DNA of 64,000 nucleotides from Gymnothorax reevesii (Eukaryota; Chordata; Actinopteri; Anguilliformes; Muraenidae), in assembly GCA_029721435.1 (NCBI GenBank), contig CM056576.1, positions 60,283,876 through 60,347,875 of the forward strand, written 5' to 3'. The position numbers and the translations under genes were made by a program. Under the pieces are notes generated by a model. The model worked only from the letters and a program-made list of their open reading frames with translations, had not been told where the DNA came from and did no database searches. The first letter of the stretch is position 1, and each line of letters opens with the position of its first letter. This document shows positions 1-10,724 of the stretch, one piece after another.

Positions 1-525
1 TCAGCTCTGAAGGTATCGGGTTGCATTAGTGCCTATGGCCTTGGGAGCTTAAACATCTGGAAAGGCATTATCAATGCTGAAAAGTATATAGAGGTTTTAG
101 AACAACGTATGCTCCCATCCAGACCACGTCTCTTTCAGGGAAGAACTTGCATATTTCAGCACTACAATGCCAAACCATGAAGTGCACCCTTCACAACAGC
201 ATGGCTTTGCAGTAGAAGAGTGACTGCTGAACTGACCTACCTGTAGTCCAGACCATTCACTGATCTAAAACATTTGGCTCATCATAAAACAAGGAATCAG
301 GCATAGAAGACCCTAGACTGTTGAGCAGCTAGAATTCTACATCTGAAAAGAGTGGGACAACATTCCTCTCCCAAAGCTTCAGTAACCTGTATCCGCACTT
401 CCCAGATGTTTACAGGCTGTTGTTTAAAGAAGAGGGGACACTAAACAATGGTAAACATGGCCCGATCCCAACTTTTTTGAGATGTGTTGCTGCCATCAAA
501 TTTTGTGTTTTGGCTAACAAATAGG
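1..525 (+). mobile_element. Tc1/mariner transposase remnant (3' part)
   Basis: The plus strand reads in a broken frame as the C-terminal half of a Tc1-like transposase. The phrase GIINAEKYIEV near 70-95 recurs in the element at 13359-14957, so the two belong to one family in opposite orientations. Several stops and shifts follow the segment LFQGRTCIFQHYNAKP, where the second catalytic aspartate region should be. The tail (about 440-520) resembles the 3' end of the 13.4-kb copy, including the words for a cccaactttttt stretch. The element enters from the left edge, so its 5' end is not visible. It is not functional. Confidence 0.7.
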
Positions 526-1166
526 TTTTTTGTAGGGGACCTGTGAAGTATTTTTGCCCTTTTTCTCACCCTTCCCAATTTCTTCTAGTTTTGCTTATTT
601 TCATATTCAAATGTTCCTGATCATCCTTAACGATAAAGACAACATGACGAAATATAAAACACAGCTTTTAAATGATCACTTAATTTATTGATTAGAGTAA
701 TTCAGAACCAATACTATCCATGTAAAAAATTAATTGCTTTCCTAAATGTCATGATCCAGACCAGGAACCAAACACAGAGTACAATCCAATGGTAGGGTAT
801 GTTAATAGTAATACAGTAATGACAGAGGGATGGAGCCCAGTGCAGAATGGCACAGTTCAGTTCAGATGGTGCTGGAATGAGTGTGGGGGCATGTCTGCGG
901 CTAGCCGTGGTGTGGCCTGGTGTCCTGCGACAGCAGCCAGATGGAGAACACACTCGCCAGAGCTGAAATGTCAGATAGCAGGCCTGGGGATAGTAGCAGA
1001 ACGCAGTCCCAGTTCTCATGACTGTAGAAGGCTTGGGAGGTGCTCCTAATAATCTGGGCTGAATAACGGACTGAAGGATGATTAACCTGGATGCAGTCCC
1101 AAACCTGGAGACTGACACAACGGCTTTGGAGCGTGTTCCTATTAGTAAGACTAGGATGAGTACTTC
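526..1166. other. no recognisable gene or repeat
   Basis: The stretch has no open frame that looks like a protein family. Overlapping short frames at 714-1118 and 789-1049 on opposite strands show no domain signature. Confidence 0.5.
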
Positions 1167-1526
1167 GGTTACACTTTACAATAAGGACACACTAGTTAAT
1201 GCAGTAATAAGCATTAACTACCAATTATTTATGGTTAGCTTATGCATCAGAGAGCAAAATAAGCATAAGGTAACCTTAACTTACCATTTATTAATGCGCT
1301 CTGTCATACTTATTATGAAGTTGAAAACATCCCTTAAGTATCCCTTAAGTAACCCCATCAAGCTGTCAAACTATTCTATAATGTATACATTAATACCTTA
1401 GTTAAGATGAACACCATTAGTAAGTGATTAGTATACCCATTAATTTACTGCAAATTAACTTATAATTAATGCTTCTTACTGCATTTGCTAATGTTAATTA
1501 ATGTACCCTTATTGTGAAGTGTTACC
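1167..1526. mobile_element. MITE with ggttacacttta termini
   Basis: The left end reads ggttacactttacaataagg (from 1167). The right end, ending at 1526, is its inverted match (ccttattgtgaagtgttacc), about 17 of 20 positions agreeing. The 360-bp interior is AT-rich, has many taatg/attaa words and no protein. This is the form of a non-autonomous DNA transposon. The superfamily is not clear from the flanks; a clean target duplication was not found. Confidence 0.7.
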
Positions 1527-1955
1527 AACACTTCTAAATTTAACTATCACGAAAGGTTACAATAATTTCCAAACATGATTAACTTTTACTTGAAAGATAC
1601 TGACTGGTTGCTAAAAGGTATAGAGCAAGTGACAATCTAGGAACTTGAGCTGTCAACATAAGAGGTTAACATATGCCAACACAAACATAATGATATGGGA
1701 AACAAGAATGTATAACACCTGGCGGTGGAGTCATGCAGGACATGAAACCAAAAAAAGGAGACAGTTTATCTGTTATGTTGCAGAAATAACAAGCACATAA
1801 AGTGATTCAACTTTACAGCAGCAACAGCCCAATTCAATTTTGGTTTCGAAGACAATACACTGCCCACCTACGGTGGCCTTTTGGGAACAAAATATGCAAC
1901 TTAAATAGCCTGTAGAGAAACTTGGAACACATCACAAATATGCATTCATCCTAGT
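1527..1955. other. probable gypsy 3' LTR body, boundary unknown
   Basis: The region just below 1992 should hold the 3' LTR of the minus-strand gypsy element. No outer TG/CA end with a matching target duplication was found, and no gene is visible. Confidence 0.35.
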
Positions 1956-1993
1956 AGACCAGCAGATAAGCTAGACATAGATAAACATAACAT
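1956..1993. repeat. 38-bp direct repeat flanking the gypsy element, copy 1 (3' LTR start)
   Basis: Partner of 5321-5358. On the minus strand it follows a purine-rich tract and begins TGTTATG, as expected for the 5' end of a 3' LTR. The two mismatches are both A/T changes. Confidence 0.75.
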
Positions 1994-2007
1994 CCTACCC
2001 ATCTCTC

Positions 2008-2310
2008 TCAAGTGTGAAAGGTGGCCACAAAGTCCTGGAAGCGCTCAGGGCGTGCACTGGCCCCGACAGGCCGAGGCTCAGGAAGCAGGGGAGCCAGCAG
2101 TGGGGCCGGTGGTGGAGCCGGACACTGAGCAACTGGCACACTGTGGGCAAGGGGTGCTGCAACAGGAACATGCACAGGAGGGGGTGGCCCAGTCGCCAGG
2201 ATGCTCTGTCCCACTCTTGAGCCTGTTGTGAGCTGAGACTAGTGAAGAGGGACGGGCACTTCGCGCAGGCAGCTGGCATGCCAACGGGATCCATTAGTCA
2301 GCAGAAATGA
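2008..2310 (-). pseudogene. gypsy pol C-terminal tail
   Basis: The minus strand continues past integrase as APYQVSRQLGPASFLLTNGSRWHAS, a stop, and a proline/alanine-rich segment ending RPERFQDFVATFHT at 2008. Proline-rich tails ending in a RPER-like phrase are usual for this gypsy group and mark the end of pol just before the 3' LTR at 1992. Confidence 0.7.
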
Positions 2311-2373
2311 AGCTGGGCCGAGCTGGCGACTAACCTGGTACGGAGCAGACCAGAATGTTGCAAACTTGTTGGC

Positions 2374-3578
2374 TCAGTGAGGCTGGCGGGCTCTGATCAA
2401 GTCTGATACTCTGATAGCAGGCCACTTAGCTGTGCATTTCTCATCGAACCGCCGCTTCATGGCACTCTGTTGACTGTTGACGTGAAATTTGACTGCTGTC
2501 AGGCTTGGTCGCGGGTCTGCAGCCACTGATGGACGGAGTCTTGACAGGGGAAGCACAAGCTCCCTACCCAGCATGAGCATGGCAGGAGAGACCCCTGTTG
2601 TAGAGTAGGCAGTTGCTCTATAGTGGAGGAGGGTCTGTGACAGTGCAGCCATCAGTGAGTATCCCTCAGACATGTGAGCATGCAGTCCATTTTTCAGAGA
2701 TTGGTTGAATCGTTCCACCCCCCCATTGGCTTGGGGGATAATAGACGGAGGTCCGGATGTGGGTAACACCCTTGGCGGCGAGATAGGTGGTGAATTCTGA
2801 GGACAGGAACTGAGGATTGTTGTCCATAGTGATTACTTGGGGCAAGCCCCAGCGGGCAAACATCTCTTCAAGCAAGTTTTTCATAGCAGTAGAGGTGACT
2901 GTACTCATGGGAGCCACTTCAGGCCACTTGGAGTACAGGTCGTAGATTACCACAAGGAACCTCTGGTGGTGTGGCACATTGTACAGCTCACCACAAATAT
3001 CAAGCTGAAGATGGTCCCATGGTGCAGGTGGCCAGTCCAGGGACTGGAGTGGAGGTGGAGCAGGTGACCCAGTCTTCCCACTGGTGAGGCATGCTGCGCA
3101 GGACCGGACGAGTTCCTCCAGGTCTTTAGTCTTTAGCGAGCCACCACACAACGTCACAGCACCTTTGTTTAGCTTTGACAATACCAAGGTGACCTTGGTG
3201 TGCCATTTGCAAGACATATCCTCTGAGGGCCACTGGGATGACAGCACAGAGACCACGGGCGAGCAGGCCTCGCCTCAGCATGACAGCTCATGCTTCACTC
3301 GGGAGTACAACATCGCAGGTAACAAATGTGGGGCAGTCCGGCTGGAAGTGTACCAGGCTCGGAGATGTGGTGACAAGACGCTTCAGTTCCTCGAAACCTG
3401 CCTGGCACTCAGACGTCCAGGTCCAAGGGCCATCCTCTTTGAGCAGCATCCGCAGCAGGGCTGTGATGGAGGAGTATTGGGGCAAGAACCGCATGAAGTA
3501 TGTAGTCATCCCCAAGAATGATGCCAGCTGTGAGGCTGTTGTGGGAGCGAGGACTTTGATGATGGCATCCACATTTGA
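2374..3578 (-). pseudogene. gypsy RNase H remnant and integrase
   Basis: After the polymerase thumb (FLGMTTYFMRFLPQYSS) the RNase H start FVTCD is reached near 3310. Almost the whole RNase H domain is then missing and the reading resumes at the integrase zinc finger (HQGHLG ... RSCAAC). The integrase core keeps the three acids in context: LQLDICGEL, ITMDNNPQF and GGVERFNQSLKN; a frameshift at about 2700 falls just before the last one. Integrase inserts the DNA copy into the chromosome; this copy cannot because of the shift and the RNase H gap. Confidence 0.85.
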
Positions 3579-4640
3579 CTAGAGAGGAGAGATGCCATGG
3601 GCGGACACACCGAACCCGACAAAATCTTTAGCAGGAGTGGAGAAAATACACTTTTCTGTCTTCAGAGTGACATGGTGGCGGCTGAGTGAGGCAAAAACCT
3701 GTTCCAGACGGGTGTCATGGGTGACAGCATCTGGCCCGTGTACCACAATATCGTCCAGATAGGCCACCATACCCGGGCAGCTGGAGAGGATTGTGAACAT
3801 TATTTTCTGGAAGCAGCTGGGTGCTGAGCTTAGTCCAAAAGGCATCCTCCTGTAACGGTACAGGCCAGTGTGGGTGATGAAGGCCGTTAGGTTCCGACTC
3901 TCCGGGTGCAGTGGGACTTGTAGGTAGCCTTGATGCAAGTCCTGCTTCGAGAAGACCCGGGAGCCATGGAAGTGGGTCGCAAGCTCTTCCATCATGGGGA
4001 GAGGGTATTTGTCAGGCACCACCGCCTTGTTGACCTAGCGAAGGTCAACGCAGACTCTCAGCCCGCCTGACTTCTTCCTGGCGATCACGAGGTTGGACAC
4101 CCACGGAGACGCATCTATGGGTTCTATGATGCCATCAGCCTGGAGACATTGGAGCTCCTGTGTAAAGCTGTCCCGCAGAGCCAGTGGCACACCCCAGAGG
4201 GGCTGGACCACAGGAGACATGCTATGGTCCACGAGCGGTTTGTGTGTGAATGAGGTGAGACACCCCAAGCCATTGAACAGCTCAGGCCAGTTTTGTTGCC
4301 ATGGAGAGACCACTTGCAGTGTCCTTGTTCCACTGTTCTCCTGCAGGGTAAAGCTGAGACTGACAAAGAGGTCGAGGCCTATTATATTCTCACCACGGTA
4401 CGTAATGTGGAATGGGAAGCGGTCCAAAGTCGTGGAGGTGTAGCAAACCGGGAGGTGGAGTAAGCCGACAACGTCAATTTTGCTGCGGCCGTAACCACAG
4501 AGAGCAGTGGACGGGGCTGCAGCCATCTGTTTGGGAAGAGTAGTTTGCAGGTGGCAACATTCAGCAGTGGCACCTTGGCCCCAGTGTCCAGGAGAAGAGG
4601 GAGACAGCAGTCTTTCGGATAAAGAGGGCACCTGGAGAAT
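3579..4640 (-). pseudogene. gypsy protease and reverse transcriptase (broken)
   Basis: On the minus strand the protease active site appears as LLLDTGAKVPLL at about 4580-4590. It is followed by the reverse transcriptase: SPWVSNLVIARKKSGGLRVCVDLR, an in-frame TAG at 4035-4037, then VNKAVVPDKYPLP, FSKQDLHQGYLQV (first catalytic Asp), PFGLSSAPSCFQ and AYLDDIVVHG (YLDD catalytic pair kept) near 3740-3770. A further TAG lies at about 3579. The palm motifs are still easy to read, so the copy is only moderately old, but two stops plus upstream shifts mean no full polymerase can be made. Confidence 0.9.
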
Positions 4641-4641
4641 G

Positions 4642-5320
4642 TCACTGGGTGGGGGCACATGGTGCGCACCGGCACTGCCGGGTCATGTGACTGCTCAGGG
4701 CAGTCAGCCGGAGAGGACTGGCACCACTTTGCAAAATGGTTAGGCTTCTGACAGCGTCTGCATGTTTGGCCCCTAGCAGGGCAGTCCTGGGCCCTTGTGG
4801 GTTGACGGATGGAGCCATAATTCCCAGACCGCCTCCACTGGCATCTTTGCTGGGGACACGCCACCTGTATGCAGCATCAGGATCAGCCAGGTTATCTGAG
4901 CTTGATAGCTGTTGCACTGGCTGTTCCATAACAGCTGTATGAGATTGGCTTTCTGCAATTTTAGCTGCACATTCAGTGGCTGTCTCCACTTGTAAGGCAA
5001 TTGTTAGTGCATCATCAAGTGAGAGGTTTGCGTCCTTGAGCAACAATGCCTCCTGAACTCTGGGATAAGACGTTTTTTCAATGAGCTGGTCTCGAATTAT
5101 TTCATCCGCGATATTACTGAAATTACAGCTCTGTGACAGGGCTTTTAAATCTGCTACAAACTGCCTCGCAGACTGACCAGGATGCTGGAATTTTTGTCTG
5201 AACAGCAGCCGTCAAAGTAGTATATTCTGCGATTTCACAAAATGTCCACCCAGAGCCATTATGGCTGCGTCGTCAGTTTCCAGAGTACCACTGAGCGAAT
5301 TGAAAATCCTGTTCCCCTGC
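4642..5320 (-). pseudogene. gypsy gag fragment with CCHC zinc knuckle
   Basis: On the minus strand the frame reads GNRIFNSL, then a stop near 5212, then a capsid-like segment with the phrases ADLKALSQSCNF and DEIIRDQLIEKTS, then DANLSLDDALTIALQVETA. This is the usual gag capsid pattern of this gypsy group. The frame shifts near 4860, and the nucleocapsid continues in another frame with an intact zinc knuckle, CRRCQKPNHFAKWC (C-x2-C-x4-H-x4-C), at about 4721-4762. The N-terminal part of gag is absent because the element is deleted beyond 5321. It would normally form the particle that packages the element RNA. Confidence 0.85.
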
Positions 5321-5358
5321 AGACCAGCAGTTAAGCTAGACTTAGATAAACATAACAT
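5321..5358. repeat. 38-bp direct repeat flanking the gypsy element, copy 2
   Basis: This 38-bp stretch matches 1956-1993 at all but 2 positions. Both read TGTTATGTTTATCTA at the start on the minus strand. It is best explained as the first bases of the two LTRs, with the rest of the 5' LTR lost by deletion. Confidence 0.75.
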
Positions 5359-5704
5359 TATATAAAGCTGCTGGATGGCAGGAGACACAAAAGGCATTCA
5401 CACAAGGTTTGTGACATAAACCTAATAACTGCCTGTGTCTGCAAATTGTGTGAGCAAATGCCTGCCAGTGACAACATCACCAGCTGAGTAAAATGTCATT
5501 CCCAGAGTAGGCAATGAAAGAAAATCACACCTCACACACACTCACTATTTCATGTCAGTGTTGGCCTCCAGTGACCATACAATCCGCACTAACATCCCCA
5601 ATCAAAATGTTTTCTATTTGCGCCTACCCCCAACTGTCCAGAGGCCTGTGTGAAGATGTGACACCTAAATTAAATGTGTTATTGAAAGTAGTGTACAATT
5701 AAAT
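5359..5704. other. no recognisable feature
   Basis: Short flank between the gypsy 5' remnant and the Tc1 element. No domain or repeat structure was seen. Confidence 0.5.
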
Positions 5705-7317
5705 TACAAAACCCAAAACCAGTGAAGTTGGCACGTTGTGTAAATCGTAAAAAAAACAGAATACAATGATTTGCAAATCCTTTTCAACCTATATTCAATT
5801 GAATACACTGCAAAGACAAGTTACTCAATATTCGAACAGGTAAACTTTGTCATTTTTTGCAAATATTAGCTCATTTGGAATTTGATGCCTGCAACATGTT
5901 TCAAAAAAGCTGGCACAAGTGGCAAAAAAGACTGAGAGAGTTGAGGAATGCTCATCAAACACTTATTTGGAACATCCCACAGGTGAACGGGCTAATTGGG
6001 AACAGGTGGGTGCCATGATTGGGTATAAAAGCAGCTTCCCTGAAATGCTCAGACATTCACAAACAAGGATGGGGCAAAGGTCACCACTCAGTGAACAAAT
6101 GCGTGAGCTGATTGTCGTTTAAAAACTGTTTAAAAACAACATTCCTCAACGAGCTATTGCAAGAAATTTAGGGATTTCATCATCTACGGTCCGTATTATC
6201 GTCAAAAGGTTCAAAGAATCTGGAGAAATCACTGCACGTAAGCGACAAGGCCAAAAACCAACATTGAATGCCGTGACCTTCGATCCCTCAGGCGGTACTG
6301 CATCAAAAACCGACATCAGTGTGTAAAGAACATCACCACATGGGCTCAGGAACACTTCAAAAAACCACTGTCAGTAACTACAGTTCCTTGCTACATCTGC
6401 AAGTGCAAGTTAAAACTCTACAATGCAAAGCGAAAGCCATTTATCAACAGCACCCAGAAACACCGCCGGCTTCGCTGGACCCAAGCTCATCTAAGATGGA
6501 CTGATGCAAAGTGGAAAAGTGTTCTGTGGTCTGACGAGTCCACATTTCAAATTGTTCTTGGAAACTGTGGACGTTGTGTCCTCCGGACCAAAGAGGAAAA
6601 GAATCATCCAGACTGTTATAGGCGCAAAGTTCAAAAGCCAGCATCTGTGATGGTATGGGGGTGTACTAGTGCCCAAGGCATGGGCAACTTACACATATGT
6701 GAAGGCACCATTAATGCTGGAAGAAACACAGGTTTTGGAGCAACATATGTTGCCATCCAAGCAACGTCTTTTTCATGGACGCCCCTGCTTATTTCAGCAA
6801 GAAAATGCCAAGCCACATTCTGCACGTGTTACAACAGCATGGCTCCGTAGTAAAAGAGTGCGGGTACTAGACTGGCCTGCCTGTAGTCCAGACCTGTCTC
6901 CCATTGAAAATGTGTGGCGCATTATGAAGCGTAAAATATGACAACGGAGACCCCGGACTGTTGAACAACTTAAGCTGTACATCAAGGAAGATTGGGAAAG
7001 AGTTCCACCTGAAAAGCTTCAAAAATTGGTCTCCTCAGTTCCCAAACATTTACTGAGTGTCGTTAAAAGGAAAGGCGATGTAACACAGTGGTAAAAAGGC
7101 CCCTGTGCCAACTTTTTTGCAATGTGTTGCTGCCTTTAAATTCTAAGTTAATGATTATTTGCAAAAAAAAAATAAAGTTTCTCAGTTTGAACATTAAACA
7201 TCTTGTCTTTGCAGTGTATTCAATTGAATATAAGTTGAAAAAGATTTGCAAATCATTGTATTCTGTTTTTATCTACGATTTACATAACGTGCCAACTTCA
7301 TTGGTTTTGGGGCTGTA
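5705..7317 (+). mobile_element. Tc1/mariner element with both terminal inverted repeats
   Basis: The element is bounded by TA dinucleotides at 5705-5706 and 7316-7317. The ends are inverted repeats about 110 bp long: acccaaaaccagtgaagttg on the left and its inverse caacttcattggttttggg on the right. The interior encodes a Tc1-like transposase on the plus strand. The size (1.6 kb) is that of a complete element. Confidence 0.93.
6069..6941 (+). pseudogene. Tc1-like transposase (disrupted)
   Basis: The reading starts with ATG at 6069 (MGQRSPLSEQMRELIVV), is cut by TAA at 6120, and continues as the paired helix-turn-helix DNA-binding domain (NNIPQRAIARNLGISSSTVR). A shift follows near 6280. The catalytic domain shows WSDESTF with the first Asp at about 6532, FQQENAKPHSARV where the second Asp should be, and SPIENVWRIM with the final Glu. 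The second catalytic acid is therefore Glu instead of Asp. Transposase cuts and pastes the element into TA sites; this copy cannot be active because of the stop, the shifts and the altered acid. Confidence 0.9.
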
Positions 7318-7989
7318 CTTGAACTGGCTTGACGACCTATGCAGGATAAAGCAAATCTGAACAAATAGTCCTGACAATTGCTGCACTGAAAACCAGCAAA
7401 ATCCACACATTATATGCAATAATATGTCAAAGAAAGACATGCTCACTATTTTCTAATTTTTCAGTCTAGTAATGGCTTGCTTTTTAAGTTGAATAATGGC
7501 TGTCCAGATACATTTGCTCCCTGGGGAGGGTGCTTTTAAAATAGTGCAGATTCCGACACCATCCACACAATTTCGATGCTTATAACAAAACTGAAGCAGA
7601 ATGTCTGCAATTTGAACTTATATACCTTATTTAATTTCAACTCCAATATTCTGTTTTCTAACAGCTAAAATAGCACTAACTATGTCAATATCTGAATATT
7701 TAAAGACCAATATATATGTATTGTAACGGCACTGCCACTGACTGCTTGAACAAATAGTTTGAGGCAGGGCTTCATTTTTGCATCTCTACGTGAGGTTGTT
7801 TAACCGGCCTACCAATGCTCAACAAAGAGACTGCCTCTAACTGCAAAACAGGAATATGTCTCAACATGATAATTATCACAGTATTCTCTTTTAAAAATAT
7901 CCCCCCTCTCTAAGCCATTAAATATAAGTTGACAAAACTTATATTTGAGTATAATATCATTGCCTGGGTGTGCAATGTATGGCTGCAAT
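7318..7989. other. AT-rich, no recognisable gene
   Basis: Only short random frames occur. No inverted ends or tandem structure were noticed. Confidence 0.5.
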
Positions 7990-8480
7990 TGGTCTTAGAT
8001 TTTTTTTTTTTTTTTTAATTTGGCATCTCCAATCCCACCCGAATCTGGAATGCCCAGTTGGTGAACTATGTACAAGGCTTGCTCATATGCGACCCCTTGC
8101 TGCCAACTCAGGGGAGTTTAGACAGTCCTCCTCCGAAGCACGCCCCTGTCAGCCACCACTTCTTATACACTCATTGGTTGAATCTTCGCAAGTGCAGAAC
8201 GAGAGTGGGGGACACCCGGACACGACAGGCTTAGAATCTTCCTTATGAGCACCCATCTGGCCAACAGGAAGCGCCTGAGCAATAAACAAGGAAACTATTA
8301 TATTCCCTTCCCGACAGTCCCTTCCCAATTTGCAACCCTGTAGTGCTATAGCCAATCATGCGCTACTCCGAAAAAGCTGCCGACCACTGCCGGCTGGTAC
8401 GAAGCGGAGTTTGAATCCGCGGCGTGATAGTCACTTCTGCTTTGCAACGCGATGCTTTACCTAGTGAGCTATCCGGTCCC
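7990..8480 (-). mobile_element. tRNA-derived SINE with A tail
   Basis: On the minus strand the unit begins at 8480 as GGGACCGGATAGCTCACTAG. Box A (TAGCTCACTAGG) lies at 8460-8471 and box B (GGATTCAAACTCC) at 8406-8418, the internal RNA polymerase III promoter of a tRNA-like head. A body of about 390 bp follows, and the unit ends in an A tail (the T run at about 7999-8016 on the plus strand). The tRNA part is degenerate, so it is a retroposon head and not a working tRNA gene. A flanking duplication was not found. Confidence 0.8.
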
Positions 8481-9475
8481 AAATTTTGAAGTTGGATACA
8501 ATTATTACCATAAAAAACGCAACAGTGGACAAGCCTGTTGTGATTCTGCCTGTTTGCCATGTCTCTGCCCTGCCTTGCCATGTCTGCTTTGCCATGCCCA
8601 CGATCTGTTTGCCATGTGTATATTTGGATTTTTGCTATGTTTGACTATTCTTGGTAATGTGTATTGGGATTTGGTTACTTTCATTTATTCATGTATTGTC
8701 TTAGTTTAGTTTTTCCATGTTTTACTTTTTACCATTATTTATTCCGATCCATGTTTTGCTTTTTACCATGCATTGCACTTTGTCTCCCTCTGTCTGGTCT
8801 CTTGTCTTGTTTCTGCTCACAGCCCAGGTACTGCATGTCACTCTTCGGGTGATTTAATGGATTCTGGATTTCAGCCTTCCTTCCAATCTCGTTTACTTTC
8901 TTCATCTTGCTTTTCTATTTTACTAACCCATACTAACAGTTTGTTATTTTGCTAGAGTTACTAACACAACTAACATTGTATGTAATACTAACTTACTAAC
9001 GAGCACTAAGGGATTGTATAGCTGCACTTACTAATTGATTAACAAGCTCTCAGCACTCGCCCAGTTCTAGTCTCCGCCCCTTGTCTTTCCCTAATATTCT
9101 CTGCTGCGTTTTCTGTGGATTCTCCACAATTGCTTGCGCTGCCGTATGTTTGTCAGTAGGCTGTCTCGTGATCCCTGCCCGCGTTTTGGCTTTTGCCTAT
9201 TTTATGTGATTAGGTTCTGCCTCTTGTTCCCTCCTTTGTAATTAGTCTCATTTCCAGCACCTGTGTTCTGTGTAGCATGCGATTCGCCTGGAGTGTATAT
9301 TAGGAGTCTTTTTACTGCACTTTCTTGTCAGACCGTTTCTCTCAGTTTGCTCGTGCCATATTCATTCCGCCTTGTTCTCTAAGTGATTCTCTTCTGACTG
9401 GACTGTCCGACTTTTCAATTTTTGGCTTTGTGATTTTGGATTTATTGTTGCATTTGTGGTTTTGACGCTTTTCTG

Positions 9476-9620
9476 CCCGACTACGAGTTCTGTGATTGCT
9501 GCCCTGGTTACGGGTTGGATTACACCCACTGGATTTTGGCTTTGCTTCTCTGATATACCTGTGCCTGTGTACCAAACCCACTCTTGTCCGACCACGAGTA
9601 CTGTGATTGCTGCCCTGGTT
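9476..9620. repeat. internal 111-bp-spaced direct repeat in solo LTR
   Basis: The words at 9476-9509 and 9587-9620 share 31 of 34 bases around ctgtgattgctgccctggtt. They indicate one local duplication inside the LTR. Confidence 0.8.
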
Positions 9621-9622
9621 TT

Positions 9623-9662
9623 AGTGTGCGTGCGCGTGTGCGTGCGTACGTGCGTGCGCGTC
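9623..9662. repeat. GTGC/GT microsatellite
   Basis: Alternating gtgcgtgc units about 40 bp long lie near the 3' end of the solo LTR. Such purine-pyrimidine alternation can adopt Z-DNA; that is a general property and was not tested here. Confidence 0.85.
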
Positions 9663-9894
9663 TTCTGCCCTGTGGGGGTTTTCCCCCTCTAACTGGTTCC
9701 TGATCGCCTCATCACAAAGCCACCTATAAGACAACTGGTTACACTGCGGTGACACAACACAACCATTCTTGGGACATTGAAACCTTAAGTGATGGTCTTG
9801 AGTAGGCTACTATCTACCAACAATTGAAACAGAATAGTACCCCAATTCTGGCAGACATACCGTTTCACATTACAGTTTCCTGTACCTCCATACT

Positions 9895-10108
9895 GCCCTG
9901 CAGCTGTTCAGGACTGTCTCATAGCATTTAAGCAATGCCCTGTAGCATTTCAGCACTGTCTCATGGCACTCCAGCAGTGTCTGGCGGCAATTTTATCTCT
10001 GCCTTGCAGCACTAGAACACTGTTCTCTTAAAAGTGAGCAGTGTCCGGCGGCACTTGATCATTGTCGTGTGGTAGCTGAGCATTGTCCGGCAGCACTTCA
10101 GCGGTAGC
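9895..10108. repeat. degenerate 21-22-bp minisatellite
   Basis: About ten diverged units of 21-22 bp follow each other, of the type cactccagcagtgtctggcgg, cacttgatcattgtcgtgtgg and tagctgagcattgtccggcag. Each has a central gca(g/t)tgtc core. No protein family is encoded. Confidence 0.65.
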
Positions 10109-10241
10109 GTTCCAAGGCACTTGTAACAGTACAGTTCTGGCTGTAACTGCCCCTCCAGTTTCCTCATTGGCCAGGCCAGTAATCACAGCACAATTCATGT
10201 GCCTTGAGCCAGTGGCTCACTACCTTGAGCCAGATGGTGGG

Positions 10242-10255
10242 TTTTTTTTTTTTTT
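10242..10255. repeat. T homopolymer run
   Basis: A run of 14 T lies here. It could be the tail of a minus-strand retroposon, but no SINE body was recognised beside it. Confidence 0.7.
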
Positions 10256-10724
10256 AATCATTTCATTTACTGTATGGAAAATGTAATCCAACACCATCTG
10301 GGTAAAAACTAAATCAACCAAATTTAATTGATAAATGGATAAAGTAGACTAAAAACACCCAGGCCTGATTACTACCAGCTCTATGAATATGAACATCACT
10401 TTTAGTGAGCATCAGAATTGTTGTTTCCCCTGCCTGGAATGAACTAAATTCTTTAAAAACAAAAATGTACATTTATATAAATTCTATTACTATTTTAATG
10501 GGACTGGCCAAAATTCTTTTCAGTTAAACAACATCCACCAAGGTAAGATGCTACAATTAACAGCATCCCAAGAGATGATTGTAAATCTTCAAAAATTAAA
10601 AGCCAAGAATAAAATTCTGTCAGTTCATTTAAGTTGTGAGGAACTATATGGTGAAATTACATCACTTCCTGTTTCTTTGGGGTATACATAGGTAATATAC
10701 ATGCAAATTCCCTTCTTTGTCAAG

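Larger units (their letters stand above)
1992..5357 (-). mobile_element. Ty3/gypsy LTR retrotransposon, broken, minus strand
   Basis: Read on the minus strand the order is gag, zinc knuckle, protease, reverse transcriptase, truncated RNase H, integrase and a proline-rich pol tail, the usual Ty3/gypsy order. The protein style is that of the K02A2.6-like fish gypsy group. A purine-rich tract just above 1993 (minus-strand GGGTAGGA) precedes TGTTATG, the likely start of the 3' LTR; the outer LTR end toward about 1560-1950 was not defined. The same 38-bp LTR-start sequence occurs at 5321-5358 on the 5' side, then runs straight into the middle of gag. The 5' LTR remainder, primer site and gag start are therefore missing. 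Stops, frameshifts and an RNase H deletion make it non-autonomous. Confidence 0.9.
8536..9716 (+). mobile_element. solo LTR with 5-bp target duplication
   Basis: The unit starts TGTTGTGATTCTGCC at 8536, ends ATCACA at 9716, and is flanked by the exact 5-bp duplication AAGCC at 8531-8535 and 9717-9721. This is the signature of an LTR retroelement that has recombined down to one LTR. The first 15 bases match those of the second solo LTR at 26574 except for one base. The body is pyrimidine-rich, has no coding frame, and holds an internal 34-bp direct repeat (9476-9509 and 9587-9620) and a GTGC run near its end. Orientation follows from the TG start shared with the other copy. Confidence 0.85.

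Noticed and set aside
8400..8480. functional tRNA gene
   Set aside because: Boxes A and B are present but the cloverleaf does not close, and the unit has a long body and A tail as a SINE does.
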